A DNA stretch of 64,000 nt. It comes from Sphingobacterium sp. UBA2700. Its GTDB lineage: Bacteria; Bacteroidota; Bacteroidia; Sphingobacteriales; Sphingobacteriaceae. The stretch is from NCBI GenBank assembly GCA_002354335.1, contig DELI01000027.1, positions 122,482 to 186,481 on the forward strand, given 5' to 3'. The translations under genes and the position numbers were made by a program. The notes under the pieces are model-generated. The model was not told where the DNA came from. It worked only from the letters and a program-made list of their open reading frames with translations, and did not search any database. Shown one piece after another: positions 8,059 through 14,299 of this stretch (the stretch's first letter is position 1; each line of letters starts with the position of its first letter).

Positions 8059-8821
8059 ATGATTTTAACCAGCTATTAGTACTTAGACAATCCTCGAAAT
8101 CCTCACATAGTCGCTTAAACTCAGATTTACCGTAATCAATTAGGGATTCCATTAAAAGATGAACAGAAACATTCCCTTTTTTATCCACAGCAATGATGTA
8201 ATAATCTTTATCCTCAGCTAATGCTTTGAGGTACATACCTCCCTGCAGCCATAAGCATCGGCTCAGGATTTCCCTTTGAACTTTTTTAGGGTCAGCATCT
8301 GGCATTGACTTAAGGTCGAAAACATAATCTTCACCCTCTCCGTCGAGAAATGATAGAAATTTGAATCCGTACATTTCCCAATCAATTCGTTTTTCCCTTG
8401 CGATCGTTCCGTCAATAAGAGCCTTGCTCTGTTCATTTGACAAGACCGAAATAGCCATTTCAATTGCCTGATTGTATATGGTTGAAGAAATGATCGTTTT
8501 GCCGTTTGACGACTCCAAGAACTCTGCGTAGATCGCTTTGCCTTCCTTCGTTCTTCGGTCGCACTCTGGGGCGGTTGCATATTCTTTATCGAACTTGTGC
8601 GGCTCTAAAACTAATGTGTGTAGCACTCTTCCTAGAAGGATGCTATCTGTGTCCTCATTTCCAAAAAGTTTATAATCGATAAAGTGTTTTGGAGACTTCC
8701 TGAAATTTGAAAGTGATGAATATGAGAGATAGAGCTCTCCATTGCTGAATTTTTCTTGCAGTGTTGTTACATACGATTCCTTGATCGCTATGTAATCAGG
8801 GTTAAGTTCAAATACGTTCAT
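8009..8821 (-). CDS. PD-(D/E)XK nuclease, RecE/YqaJ-like exonuclease
   Basis: A 270-residue protein resembling the C-terminal nuclease of RecE and the DUF3799 family. It has an LSYSSLSNFRKSPKHFIDY opening, a strictly placed GRVLHTLVLEP strand, the catalytic pair FLDGEGEDYVFDLKS (Asp in the first strand, DxK in the second), and the QxxxY motif WLQGGMYLKAL that marks lambda-exonuclease relatives. Such enzymes resect one strand of a DNA end to give the single-stranded tail used by an annealing protein. The annealing partner is encoded immediately upstream (ERF; the genes overlap by one base), so the two form a two-component recombination module. Confidence 0.85.
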   Translation of the reverse strand: MNVFELNPDYIAIKESYVTTLQEKFSNGELYLSYSSLSNFRKSPKHFIDYKLFGNEDTDSILLGRVLHTLVLEPHKFDKEYATAPECDRRTKEGKAIYAEFLESSNGKTIISSTIYNQAIEMAISVLSNEQSKALIDGTIAREKRIDWEMYGFKFLSFLDGEGEDYVFDLKSMPDADPKKVQREILSRCLWLQGGMYLKALAEDKDYYIIAVDKKGNVSVHLLMESLIDYGKSEFKRLCEDFEDCLSTNSWLKSYEYRSHNGIYPIDKPH

Positions 8822-9441
8822 TACTGTTTAGGTTTTAGTTCGGTTTTACGTTTGGTTAAAGTGTCCGTGAAATCCTTATCAGCGTGTAGATGTTGGTTCC
8901 TGTTAAAAATAGCTGTCAACTGCTCTATTGTTTGAGCATTTTTTATTAAAGTTTTAGCCTTTGCGATTGTGATCGGCTTATCATCTTCATCAGTAGGGGT
9001 AGACTTACTATCTGGATTATCGATATCATCTTCATCAGTAGGGATGTGGAAGTATTTGAGAAGAAAATAACGTTCTGCGTAAGTGAGTGCACTGCCGACG
9101 CCCTTATCCCAATCATTTTGGCCATTGGCCCCGAATAGGTTTTCGTCTTTTTCTCCGGTTTCTACATCCACCCATGTAAATTTCATTTGGAGTTTTGACA
9201 GTATTTCTACCTTTTGATGCCCTTTCGCTGTTAAGTAATCCTGACGTACGTTCTCAATTGATAAAACCTCTTGCTTCAATATTAGCCCCAACTCGTTCAT
9301 TAACGGCTTGATATTACCTAACACCTTCGACCCGGTTACGTAAGCATATCCATTTGGGTTGTATTGAGATTTGGTGTCTTTGTCCTTGCCTAGTCCGTTG
9401 ATCCGCTTTTGAATCTCCAGGAGTTTCTTGTATATACTCAT
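8821..9441 (-). CDS. ERF-family single-strand annealing protein
   Basis: A 206-residue protein with the hallmark ERF core: a helix-rich start (IYKKLLEIQKRI), the strand GYAYVTGSKVLGNIKPLM, and the signature WDKGVGSALTYAERYFLLKY followed by the acidic DEDD stretch. ERF proteins (named for phage P22 Erf) form rings that anneal complementary single strands during phage circularisation and recombination. It overlaps the RecE-like nuclease by one base. The C-terminal region (about 150-206) is a variable linker and short helical tail, as usual in the family. Confidence 0.93.
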   Translation of the reverse strand: MSIYKKLLEIQKRINGLGKDKDTKSQYNPNGYAYVTGSKVLGNIKPLMNELGLILKQEVLSIENVRQDYLTAKGHQKVEILSKLQMKFTWVDVETGEKDENLFGANGQNDWDKGVGSALTYAERYFLLKYFHIPTDEDDIDNPDSKSTPTDEDDKPITIAKAKTLIKNAQTIEQLTAIFNRNQHLHADKDFTDTLTKRKTELKPKQ

Positions 9442-9448
9442 TACTGCT

Positions 9449-9676
9449 TTATTTTGGTGAGTTAATCAATTCATGTAAGTAGACAAATAGGAGAGGAAGG
9501 CAAGCGACGAACATTATCATCAAAAACACGCCTAATCCTATGATGAACTGTCTGAATACAAATCTTAAAGTATCCTTATCATTTACTCCTAAATAAAAAA
9601 GCCGCCCTATTAGAGCGACCATTACTGAAATCCATCTTTCTAAAAGTGGATGTAGTGTTTCTTTCTGTTGGTGCAT
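9449..9676 (-). CDS. small membrane protein, 75 aa
   Basis: A 75-residue protein with a moderately hydrophobic helix (about 15-30, WISVMVALIGRLFYLG) and a strong membrane helix (about 44-68, including FIIGLGVFLMIMFVACLPLL). No signal peptidase site is obvious. Small membrane proteins in the early region of phages may act in superinfection exclusion, but nothing here shows that. It lies 4 bases after the HTH gene. Confidence 0.55.
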   Translation of the reverse strand: MHQQKETLHPLLERWISVMVALIGRLFYLGVNDKDTLRFVFRQFIIGLGVFLMIMFVACLPLLFVYLHELINSPK

Positions 9677-9680
9677 AGGT

Positions 9681-9962
9681 TTAATAGTCTAAGTGGTTTA
9701 AATGGTGAAATGATTTTTGACTTAAATCGATTATTTTCTTGTGAGAGAAATAGATCCGGCTATTCTTGCCGTTTTGGCTTACGGGTTTTAAAAGTCCGGC
9801 TTTAATCCATTTCTTAATCCTTTGTTCTCCATATAGCCTTTCAGCTTCCAATCTCGATAGTTGCGGCTTTGAAAGAGTGATGTCTATTTTATCTTTGGCA
9901 ATAATGGAGTTGACTACAGCAGTTAAGTCTTGCAGTGTCAGTTGAAATACTGTCTTTTCCAT
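9681..9962 (-). CDS. helix-turn-helix (excisionase/MerR-like) protein
   Basis: A 93-residue basic protein ending in a winged-helix-like segment: SKPQLSRLEAERLYGEQRIK, a helix KKWIKAGLLKPV, and a strand RIYFSHKKI. This is the usual form of DNA-binding excisionase or MerR-type domains (the KKWIKxGLLxP pattern). It is the first gene after the structured non-coding stretch at 9984-10296, whose 3' end lies 22 bases from this start codon, so the RNA might act as its leader. Confidence 0.65.
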   Translation of the reverse strand: MEKTVFQLTLQDLTAVVNSIIAKDKIDITLSKPQLSRLEAERLYGEQRIKKWIKAGLLKPVSQNGKNSRIYFSHKKIIDLSQKSFHHLNHLDY

Positions 9963-9983
9963 ATTTGAAATGTTTACTTATTT

Positions 9984-10296
9984 AGCTGTTTCATCGTTTC
10001 CGAATCGTCAGATAGCGTACACACGCTATTACAGCTTATTTATGCCCGTGGTACTATTTCAAACCTTAGGGTATTGGTTGAACCATGCTATTTGCAAGGA
10101 CGCTGCGTTAATCCTACAGCCCGGAACGATTGGTTTGCCATCGCTACCTCGTGTATTTCGCTACAGTAAGCGAGAATCTTCAAAAGGGATTCTTTGACCT
10201 CATTGGTCCCGATCAAGGTTTCGAGCCTTACTGCCTATAGCTTATCGGGAAATTTTAAACATGGCTCACGCCTGAACAAGTTGTTTTTAAACTTGT
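9984..10296 (-). ncRNA. candidate structured RNA, about 313 nt, unknown family
   Basis: Read on the minus strand this gap folds into a series of short perfect stems: 10296-10290 with 10282-10276; a GTGA-tetraloop hairpin at 10272-10263; a 6-bp stem 10249-10244 with 10213-10208 enclosing a T-arm-like hairpin (AAGG, loop CTCGAAA, CCTT); 10208-10205 with 10199-10196; 10193-10188 with 10178-10173; 10172-10169 with 10162-10159; and near the 3' end a multibranch unit closed by 10036-10031 with 9989-9984 that holds the 7-bp hairpin 10029-10023/10018-10012 and a GAAA-capped hairpin. It fills the gap between the antirepressor and the HTH gene and carries no convincing protein frame. It may be a stand-alone RNA or a regulatory leader. 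Confidence 0.6.
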
Positions 10297-10319
10297 AACT
10301 ACTTGATTTTCAATGTGTG

Positions 10320-11042
10320 TTACGCTACTTCTTTACTTAGGAAGTGGTTTATAAAATATTGTTGCCCTTTACCTGTAACTTTTGGAGTTTGGGTGGTCAC
10401 TAGGATTCCCCCGTTACCAGTTCTTGTGCCTTTTTTAATATCAAATAATCCTTGTTCAATGAATCTTTGCGCAGGAAGGTTGTAGTTTTCTCCTGACTTA
10501 CCTAGATACCCTTTTTCTCGTAGATATGAGAACAGTCTCTTTTCTCCGATTTCATACCCATTTTGAGTAATTATTTTTGCTAATTGACCAATAAGACAAG
10601 ATGATGTTGATCCTATCATAGCCATTGCGAAAGCCACTTGAGGAGCTTGTTCTTTGAGTTTGGTTTCCGCTTCAATTCTCTTAGCTTGTTCATCAGCCCA
10701 ATTTTGAGCTAACTGTAAAACAGTATTCGGGTTTGAGAAGTCAATTGATGCTTTCTGAGATTCCAGTTCCTCCCACCGCCTATTAATCTTGATACGAAGC
10801 TCGATGTTATATCCCGTCATTAAGTCGATGGTTTGCATTTTTGTCAACTCATAACATCTGTGTTTTTGCTGGCCTGTGGTGTGAAGAGTGTAATACCCCT
10901 GTCCAACTTTGGACATGCCTAGTTTCTCGTAGTTATCATTTAGTTTGTCAATATCTCTAAGGACATGTTGATGATTTTTCCCTGTCAGTTCCGCAATCTC
11001 ACGGCTTGACATTGTTTGTTGGATGTTTGTTAGTTGATTCAT
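10320..11042 (-). CDS. phage antirepressor, Rha N-terminus with KilA-C (ANT) domain
   Basis: A 240-residue protein. The N-terminal part (about 8-95) matches the Rha family: SSREIAELTGKNHQHVLRDI is the DNA-binding helix-turn-helix and YELTKMQTIDLMTGY the following conserved helix. The C-terminal part (about 125-235) is a KilA-C/ANT domain, with IGQLAKIITQNGYEIGEKRL, LREKGYL and TPKVTGKGQQYFINHF. Antirepressors of this build inactivate or compete with phage repressors during induction. It is the second gene of the leftward lytic operon, one base overlapping the small gene before it, opposite the S24 repressor. Confidence 0.9.
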   Translation of the reverse strand: MNQLTNIQQTMSSREIAELTGKNHQHVLRDIDKLNDNYEKLGMSKVGQGYYTLHTTGQQKHRCYELTKMQTIDLMTGYNIELRIKINRRWEELESQKASIDFSNPNTVLQLAQNWADEQAKRIEAETKLKEQAPQVAFAMAMIGSTSSCLIGQLAKIITQNGYEIGEKRLFSYLREKGYLGKSGENYNLPAQRFIEQGLFDIKKGTRTGNGGILVTTQTPKVTGKGQQYFINHFLSKEVA

Positions 11043-11245
11043 TACTCGGCCCTCATAATAATGGTTACACCTTCTTTGAATTTAGATTGCATCACTACAA
11101 TGTGACGGTCTGGGAATATTCGTTTGAATACAGCTTGCTCTCTCCGGAGGTAATTAATCGATCTGCTGTCTTCAACTCGACCTCCAACAGATAGTGTTTC
11201 AAAAAGCTTTGTAGCAGAAATGCTACGATTTGTAGTAGTTTCCAT
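11042..11245 (-). CDS. small first gene of the lytic operon, 67 aa
   Basis: A 67-residue protein translated first from the leftward operon. It has a basic middle (NYLRREQAVFKRIFPDRH) and a final beta hairpin (VVMQSKFKEGVTIIMRAE). Its place directly opposite the repressor gene is where a Cro-like or other early regulator normally sits, but I see no clear helix-turn-helix. It shares one base (ATGA-type junction) with the antirepressor gene. Confidence 0.55.
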   Translation of the reverse strand: METTTNRSISATKLFETLSVGGRVEDSRSINYLRREQAVFKRIFPDRHIVVMQSKFKEGVTIIMRAE

Positions 11246-11410
11246 AAAATTATAACTAAAATATTTTATAATATGGTTATATATAACTACCTTTGCTCTG
11301 TCAAGAATAATTAAGTAGTGTTAAACCATTACAAATATAAGTAAATTATAAGTAACCGCAATAGTTATAAGTTATATTTTACTTATAAATTTGTATATCA
11401 TTGATAATCA
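11246..11410. promoter_or_regulatory. divergent repressor/lytic promoter region with operator repeats
   Basis: A 165-base, very AT-rich spacer between the divergent lytic operon and repressor gene. It holds repeated copies of TTATAAGT: at 11346-11353, 11365-11372 and, inverted, 11381-11388, with a near copy (ATATAAGT) at 11335-11342. A related TTATAACT lies at 11251-11258 near the leftward start. The first two full copies are 19 bases apart, about two helical turns, which suits cooperative repressor dimers. These are the likely operators of the repressor encoded at 11411. Confidence 0.65.
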
Positions 11411-12097
11411 ATGACAAAAAATGATAAGTTTAAGTTTGTTAGAAAAAATAATAGACTTACTCAGGCGCAGATGGCGACTCTATTAGAGGTTAAGCAACCT
11501 TTTATCGTAGCAATTGAAAAGGGGTTGTCTCAATTGCCTTATGAAAAAGCTGAGATTATAGCATCTAAATTTGATATAGATATTGAGTGGCTTTTGTCAG
11601 ATGATGTTGCGCCAAAACCAAAACAAGAAATTACACCTATACCGTATGAAGATTATATGATGGTTGAATATGTCGACTTATCAGCGAGCGCGGGGATGCT
11701 TGGGGGATCCAATGTGGATGTATTACCCGACTCGAAAAAGCGGTTAGTTCCTAGGGAATTTGAAAAAGGAAATTATTTAGTTGTTCGTGTTAATGGGGAT
11801 AGCATGACCGACGGGACCGATATTTCAATTCCTGACGGCGTAGAGATTTTAGTAAAAGAGTATGTCCTTGAAAACGGGGATAAGTTGCCAATTAGAGGGA
11901 ATCTCTTTGTAGTAGTGTCAAGGGACGGAAATGTCTTTAAGCAGATCGTTGAGCACAACACCGAATTAGGATATATTAAATGTCATTCTTACAATCCTAA
12001 GTATGAAGATTACATAATTCCCATGGATGATGTTTTCCAAATATTTATTTACCGTAAAATAGTAGGATATAGACCAAATATTCCTGAAATTAGTTAA
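11411..12097 (+). CDS. phage repressor: XRE HTH with S24 (LexA-like) peptidase domain
   Basis: A 228-residue protein. Residues 7-63 form an XRE-type helix-turn-helix (RLTQAQMATLLEVKQPFIVAIE). Residues about 86-215 form an S24 domain with catalytic Ser131 in VRVNGDSMTDG and Lys177 in DGNVFKQIV. An Ala-Gly candidate self-cleavage site lies at residues 94-95 (SASAGMLGG). The design is that of lambda CI/LexA-type repressors, which cut themselves when RecA filaments signal DNA damage, releasing the lytic operon opposite. It probably binds the TTATAAGT repeats just upstream. The gene leads an operon with the nuclease at 12115 (17-base gap) and the secreted protein at 13155. Confidence 0.92.
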   Translation: MTKNDKFKFVRKNNRLTQAQMATLLEVKQPFIVAIEKGLSQLPYEKAEIIASKFDIDIEWLLSDDVAPKPKQEITPIPYEDYMMVEYVDLSASAGMLGGSNVDVLPDSKKRLVPREFEKGNYLVVRVNGDSMTDGTDISIPDGVEILVKEYVLENGDKLPIRGNLFVVVSRDGNVFKQIVEHNTELGYIKCHSYNPKYEDYIIPMDDVFQIFIYRKIVGYRPNIPEIS

Positions 12098-12114
12098 ACT
12101 ATAAACCAATTATT

Positions 12115-13155
12115 ATGGAATTTAAAGATCAACTGTTACAATTTACAAAAAGAGTAGAAAGATTGCTTCCACAAATTAAGACAGAGGAGGCAACTAAGAC
12201 GTCGTTAATATTACCTTTTATAGGTATCTTGGGGTACGACGTATTTGATCCATTTGAAGTGAATCCAGAGTTTATCGCCGATATCGGTATTAAGAAAGGC
12301 GAGAAAGTGGATTATGCCATTTTGAAAGATGGGGCGCCAATTATTTTGATTGAATGCAAACACTACACTGAAGATTTGAATCCGCACAACTCTCAGTTAT
12401 TCCGCTATTTTCACACTACCAGCGCGAAATTTGGGTTACTAACCAACGGCATGGAATATAGGTTCTATACCGATTTGGTGACTCCGAACAAGATGGACGA
12501 GAAGCCATTTTTTGAGTTTTCACTGGACAACATAAAAGATGTAGAGATAAACGAACTACGAAAGTTTCATAAGACTATTTTTGATCTGGATTCTATTTCG
12601 AGTGCAGCAAGCGATCTGAAACACATTAATGAACTCAAGGTCCTTATCCAAAATGAAATATCTAATCCAAATGAGGAGTTTGTGAGATATTTTGCTAAGC
12701 AAGTGCATTCCGGACCTGTAACTAGTAAAATCGTTGATCAGTTTTCGGGGTTAACTAAACGGGTTTTTTCTCAAATTATTAATGATCAAATAAATTCGAG
12801 ACTAACTAGTGCTCTTAAAAAACAGGAAGAGAGCGAGACACTAGAAGTTGAAGTCCCTGAAAAACCGTTGGTGGAAACCACTCAGGATGAAATGGACGGT
12901 TATTTAATTATTAAAGCTATTCTTAGAGAAGAGGTAGATATCTCAAGGATATTTTTAAGAGATACACAATCATATTGTGGTATTATTCTGGATGATAATA
13001 ACAGGAAACCAATATGTAGGTTTTATTTCGGGGAGAATAAAATGAGAATTGGTTTATTTGACTCGTCTAAGAAAGAAGTTAGACACGATATTTCAAATTT
13101 GGATGAGATATTTAAATTCGCGAAAGAGATTAAAGACACTATCAACTATTATTAA
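12115..13155 (+). CDS. orphan HsdR-N-type nuclease domain protein
   Basis: A 346-residue protein whose first 150 residues match the N-terminal nuclease domain of type I restriction subunits (HSDR_N). It starts with a helix, then KTSLILPFIGILGYDVFDP, and has the PD-(D/E)XK core DYAILKDGAPIILIECKH, where the Asp, Glu and Lys form the metal site, followed by the QLFRYFHTTSAKFGLLTNG segment. There is no helicase, methylase or specificity gene beside it, so it is not a full type I system. The remaining half is helical, then beta-rich. Free-standing proteins of this type are common next to phage repressors in many bacteria and may act against competing phages. Its stop codon overlaps the next start (TAATG). 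Confidence 0.85.
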   Translation: MEFKDQLLQFTKRVERLLPQIKTEEATKTSLILPFIGILGYDVFDPFEVNPEFIADIGIKKGEKVDYAILKDGAPIILIECKHYTEDLNPHNSQLFRYFHTTSAKFGLLTNGMEYRFYTDLVTPNKMDEKPFFEFSLDNIKDVEINELRKFHKTIFDLDSISSAASDLKHINELKVLIQNEISNPNEEFVRYFAKQVHSGPVTSKIVDQFSGLTKRVFSQIINDQINSRLTSALKKQEESETLEVEVPEKPLVETTQDEMDGYLIIKAILREEVDISRIFLRDTQSYCGIILDDNNRKPICRFYFGENKMRIGLFDSSKKEVRHDISNLDEIFKFAKEIKDTINYY

Positions 13156-13709
13156 TGAAACATTTTCTTGTTCTATTTTTTTTAATCCCCGCGCTGTCAT
13201 TCGCTCAGTTAAAAGCTGGAGATTTTTATGTTACAGATGAAGGTCGTGTAAACTGGCAAAAGGTTTACGAAAATGAGAATATTTCATTCGATGATTTGAT
13301 AAATACAGTTAAAGCTAACCGAGTATTTTCAGATATTCAAGTATTCGAAGATAAAATAACATTCTTAGGTGACAGAATTAAAACAGATCCTACAGCGTTG
13401 GGATTTTCAAGAATGAGCACGTCGTTCTACGCGCTAGGAGATATTAGAGCATATTTTACGATCGATTACAAACCAGGTAGATATCGAATTACTGCAATTA
13501 ATATCGCTTCGAAATCTCCGGTAATTCATTTGGGAAATCCAGTGTATGCGCAAGATCCGGAAACATGGCAGTACTCTCCCATAGAGGAATCAGTTGGGAA
13601 TGGGAAAGGGTTGAAGAAAGGTTTCATTAAAAAAGAAAGCATCATAATGGGTAAAGCCATTGAAAAGGAATTTCAAATCATGAAACAAACGACTAACGAT
13701 GATTGGTAG
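13155..13709 (+). CDS. secreted protein, DUF4468-like
   Basis: A 184-residue protein with a clear signal peptide (cleavage near residue 17, after SFAQ). The body alternates strands and short helices (GRVNWQKVYENE start; YFTIDYKPGRYRITAINI), resembling DUF4468-type periplasmic proteins of Bacteroidota. The TAATG junction with the nuclease gene shows coupled translation, so it is expressed with the repressor in the lysogen. A secreted cargo on a prophage often alters the host surface; here this is speculation. Family assignment is tentative. Confidence 0.55.
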   Translation: MKHFLVLFFLIPALSFAQLKAGDFYVTDEGRVNWQKVYENENISFDDLINTVKANRVFSDIQVFEDKITFLGDRIKTDPTALGFSRMSTSFYALGDIRAYFTIDYKPGRYRITAINIASKSPVIHLGNPVYAQDPETWQYSPIEESVGNGKGLKKGFIKKESIIMGKAIEKEFQIMKQTTNDDW

Positions 13710-13809
13710 TGGTTTTACTGATACTTTACTGAAAAATATATCGAATGTTATAAAACATTGAATAACAACTCATTGCAAATATATTAACTTTATAATTGGT
13801 TAATAGTTA

Positions 13810-13846
13810 GGGATGTAATTGCCAGATTGCATCCCTTTCTCTTTTT
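13810..13846 (+). terminator. terminator after the repressor operon
   Basis: A 10-bp stem (13810-13819 with 13826-13835, one G-U pair), a 6-base loop and the T-rich run TTTCTCTTTTT. It lies 100 bases past the stop at 13709 and marks the end of the repressor-nuclease-secreted protein transcript and probably the end of the recognisable phage genes. Confidence 0.7.
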
Positions 13847-14081
13847 AATACCTTTGAACCTATCGCAATTCTTGAAATTAGTTTCTATAGTCCCAAAAAC
13901 ACGGCTTCATCAAACCTACTTACAAAAATAAACTAGGAGTGTAATTTTATGCTTTTGTGATATTTTATTTTTTTAGACTAGTTTGTTGTAAGATTTTCAC
14001 TACGATATAGTAATTAATAAAAAGTTTGTAAAAAATATTCCATTTAAGCAGTTAGTTTTGCGACTCACACTAATTTGAAAT
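13847..14081 (+). promoter_or_regulatory. intergenic region with promoter-like core
   Basis: No gene seen in this AT-rich gap. TAGTTTTG at 14053-14060 fits the Bacteroidota -7 box TAnnTTTG and would start a transcript about 15 bases before the small gene at 14082. A TTTG lies further upstream at about 14026-14029, wider than the usual spacing. The gap may also contain the prophage attachment site, which cannot be identified without the other end. Confidence 0.4.
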
Positions 14082-14273
14082 ATGAATTTTAACTACGAAC
14101 CACCTAGGCTTGTCGTAAGTATAGTTTGTCATGAGCATTCTATAGCAACAGGTTCTGCTACCGCCACATTTATTGGTTCTTCTGCTACGAATTCGCCGGA
14201 TGTTGAAGCTTGGAATGTCACGCCAAATGACGCAAATGATAATCCGCATGTATTGGGGGTCGAAAACTGGTAA
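14082..14273 (+). CDS. small protein before fimbrillin gene, 63 aa
   Basis: A 63-residue protein without a signal peptide. It is rich in Ser, Thr, Ala and Asn (IATGSATATFIGSS), with two His and one Cys in VVSIVCHEHS. It precedes the fimbrillin-like lipoprotein by 26 bases and is probably co-transcribed. The alternating small polar residues suggest a beta-strand peptide; a role together with the fimbrillin protein is inferred only from position. No family recognised. Confidence 0.5.
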   Translation: MNFNYEPPRLVVSIVCHEHSIATGSATATFIGSSATNSPDVEAWNVTPNDANDNPHVLGVENW

Positions 14274-14299
14274 GCCTATTTAATTTAACTATTGTAAAA

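Noticed and set aside
9970-10197. 75-residue plus-strand frame
   Set aside because: It runs through the hairpin-dense non-coding stretch and has no protein-like composition; the RNA structure explains the sequence better.
10196-10310. tRNA or tmRNA gene
   Set aside because: A T-arm-like hairpin and ACCA are present but no 5' acceptor half at proper distance, D-arm or anticodon arm can be drawn, and no tag-peptide frame is evident.
12115-13155. Complete type I restriction system
   Set aside because: Only the HsdR N-terminal nuclease part is present; no helicase region, HsdM or HsdS is encoded nearby.
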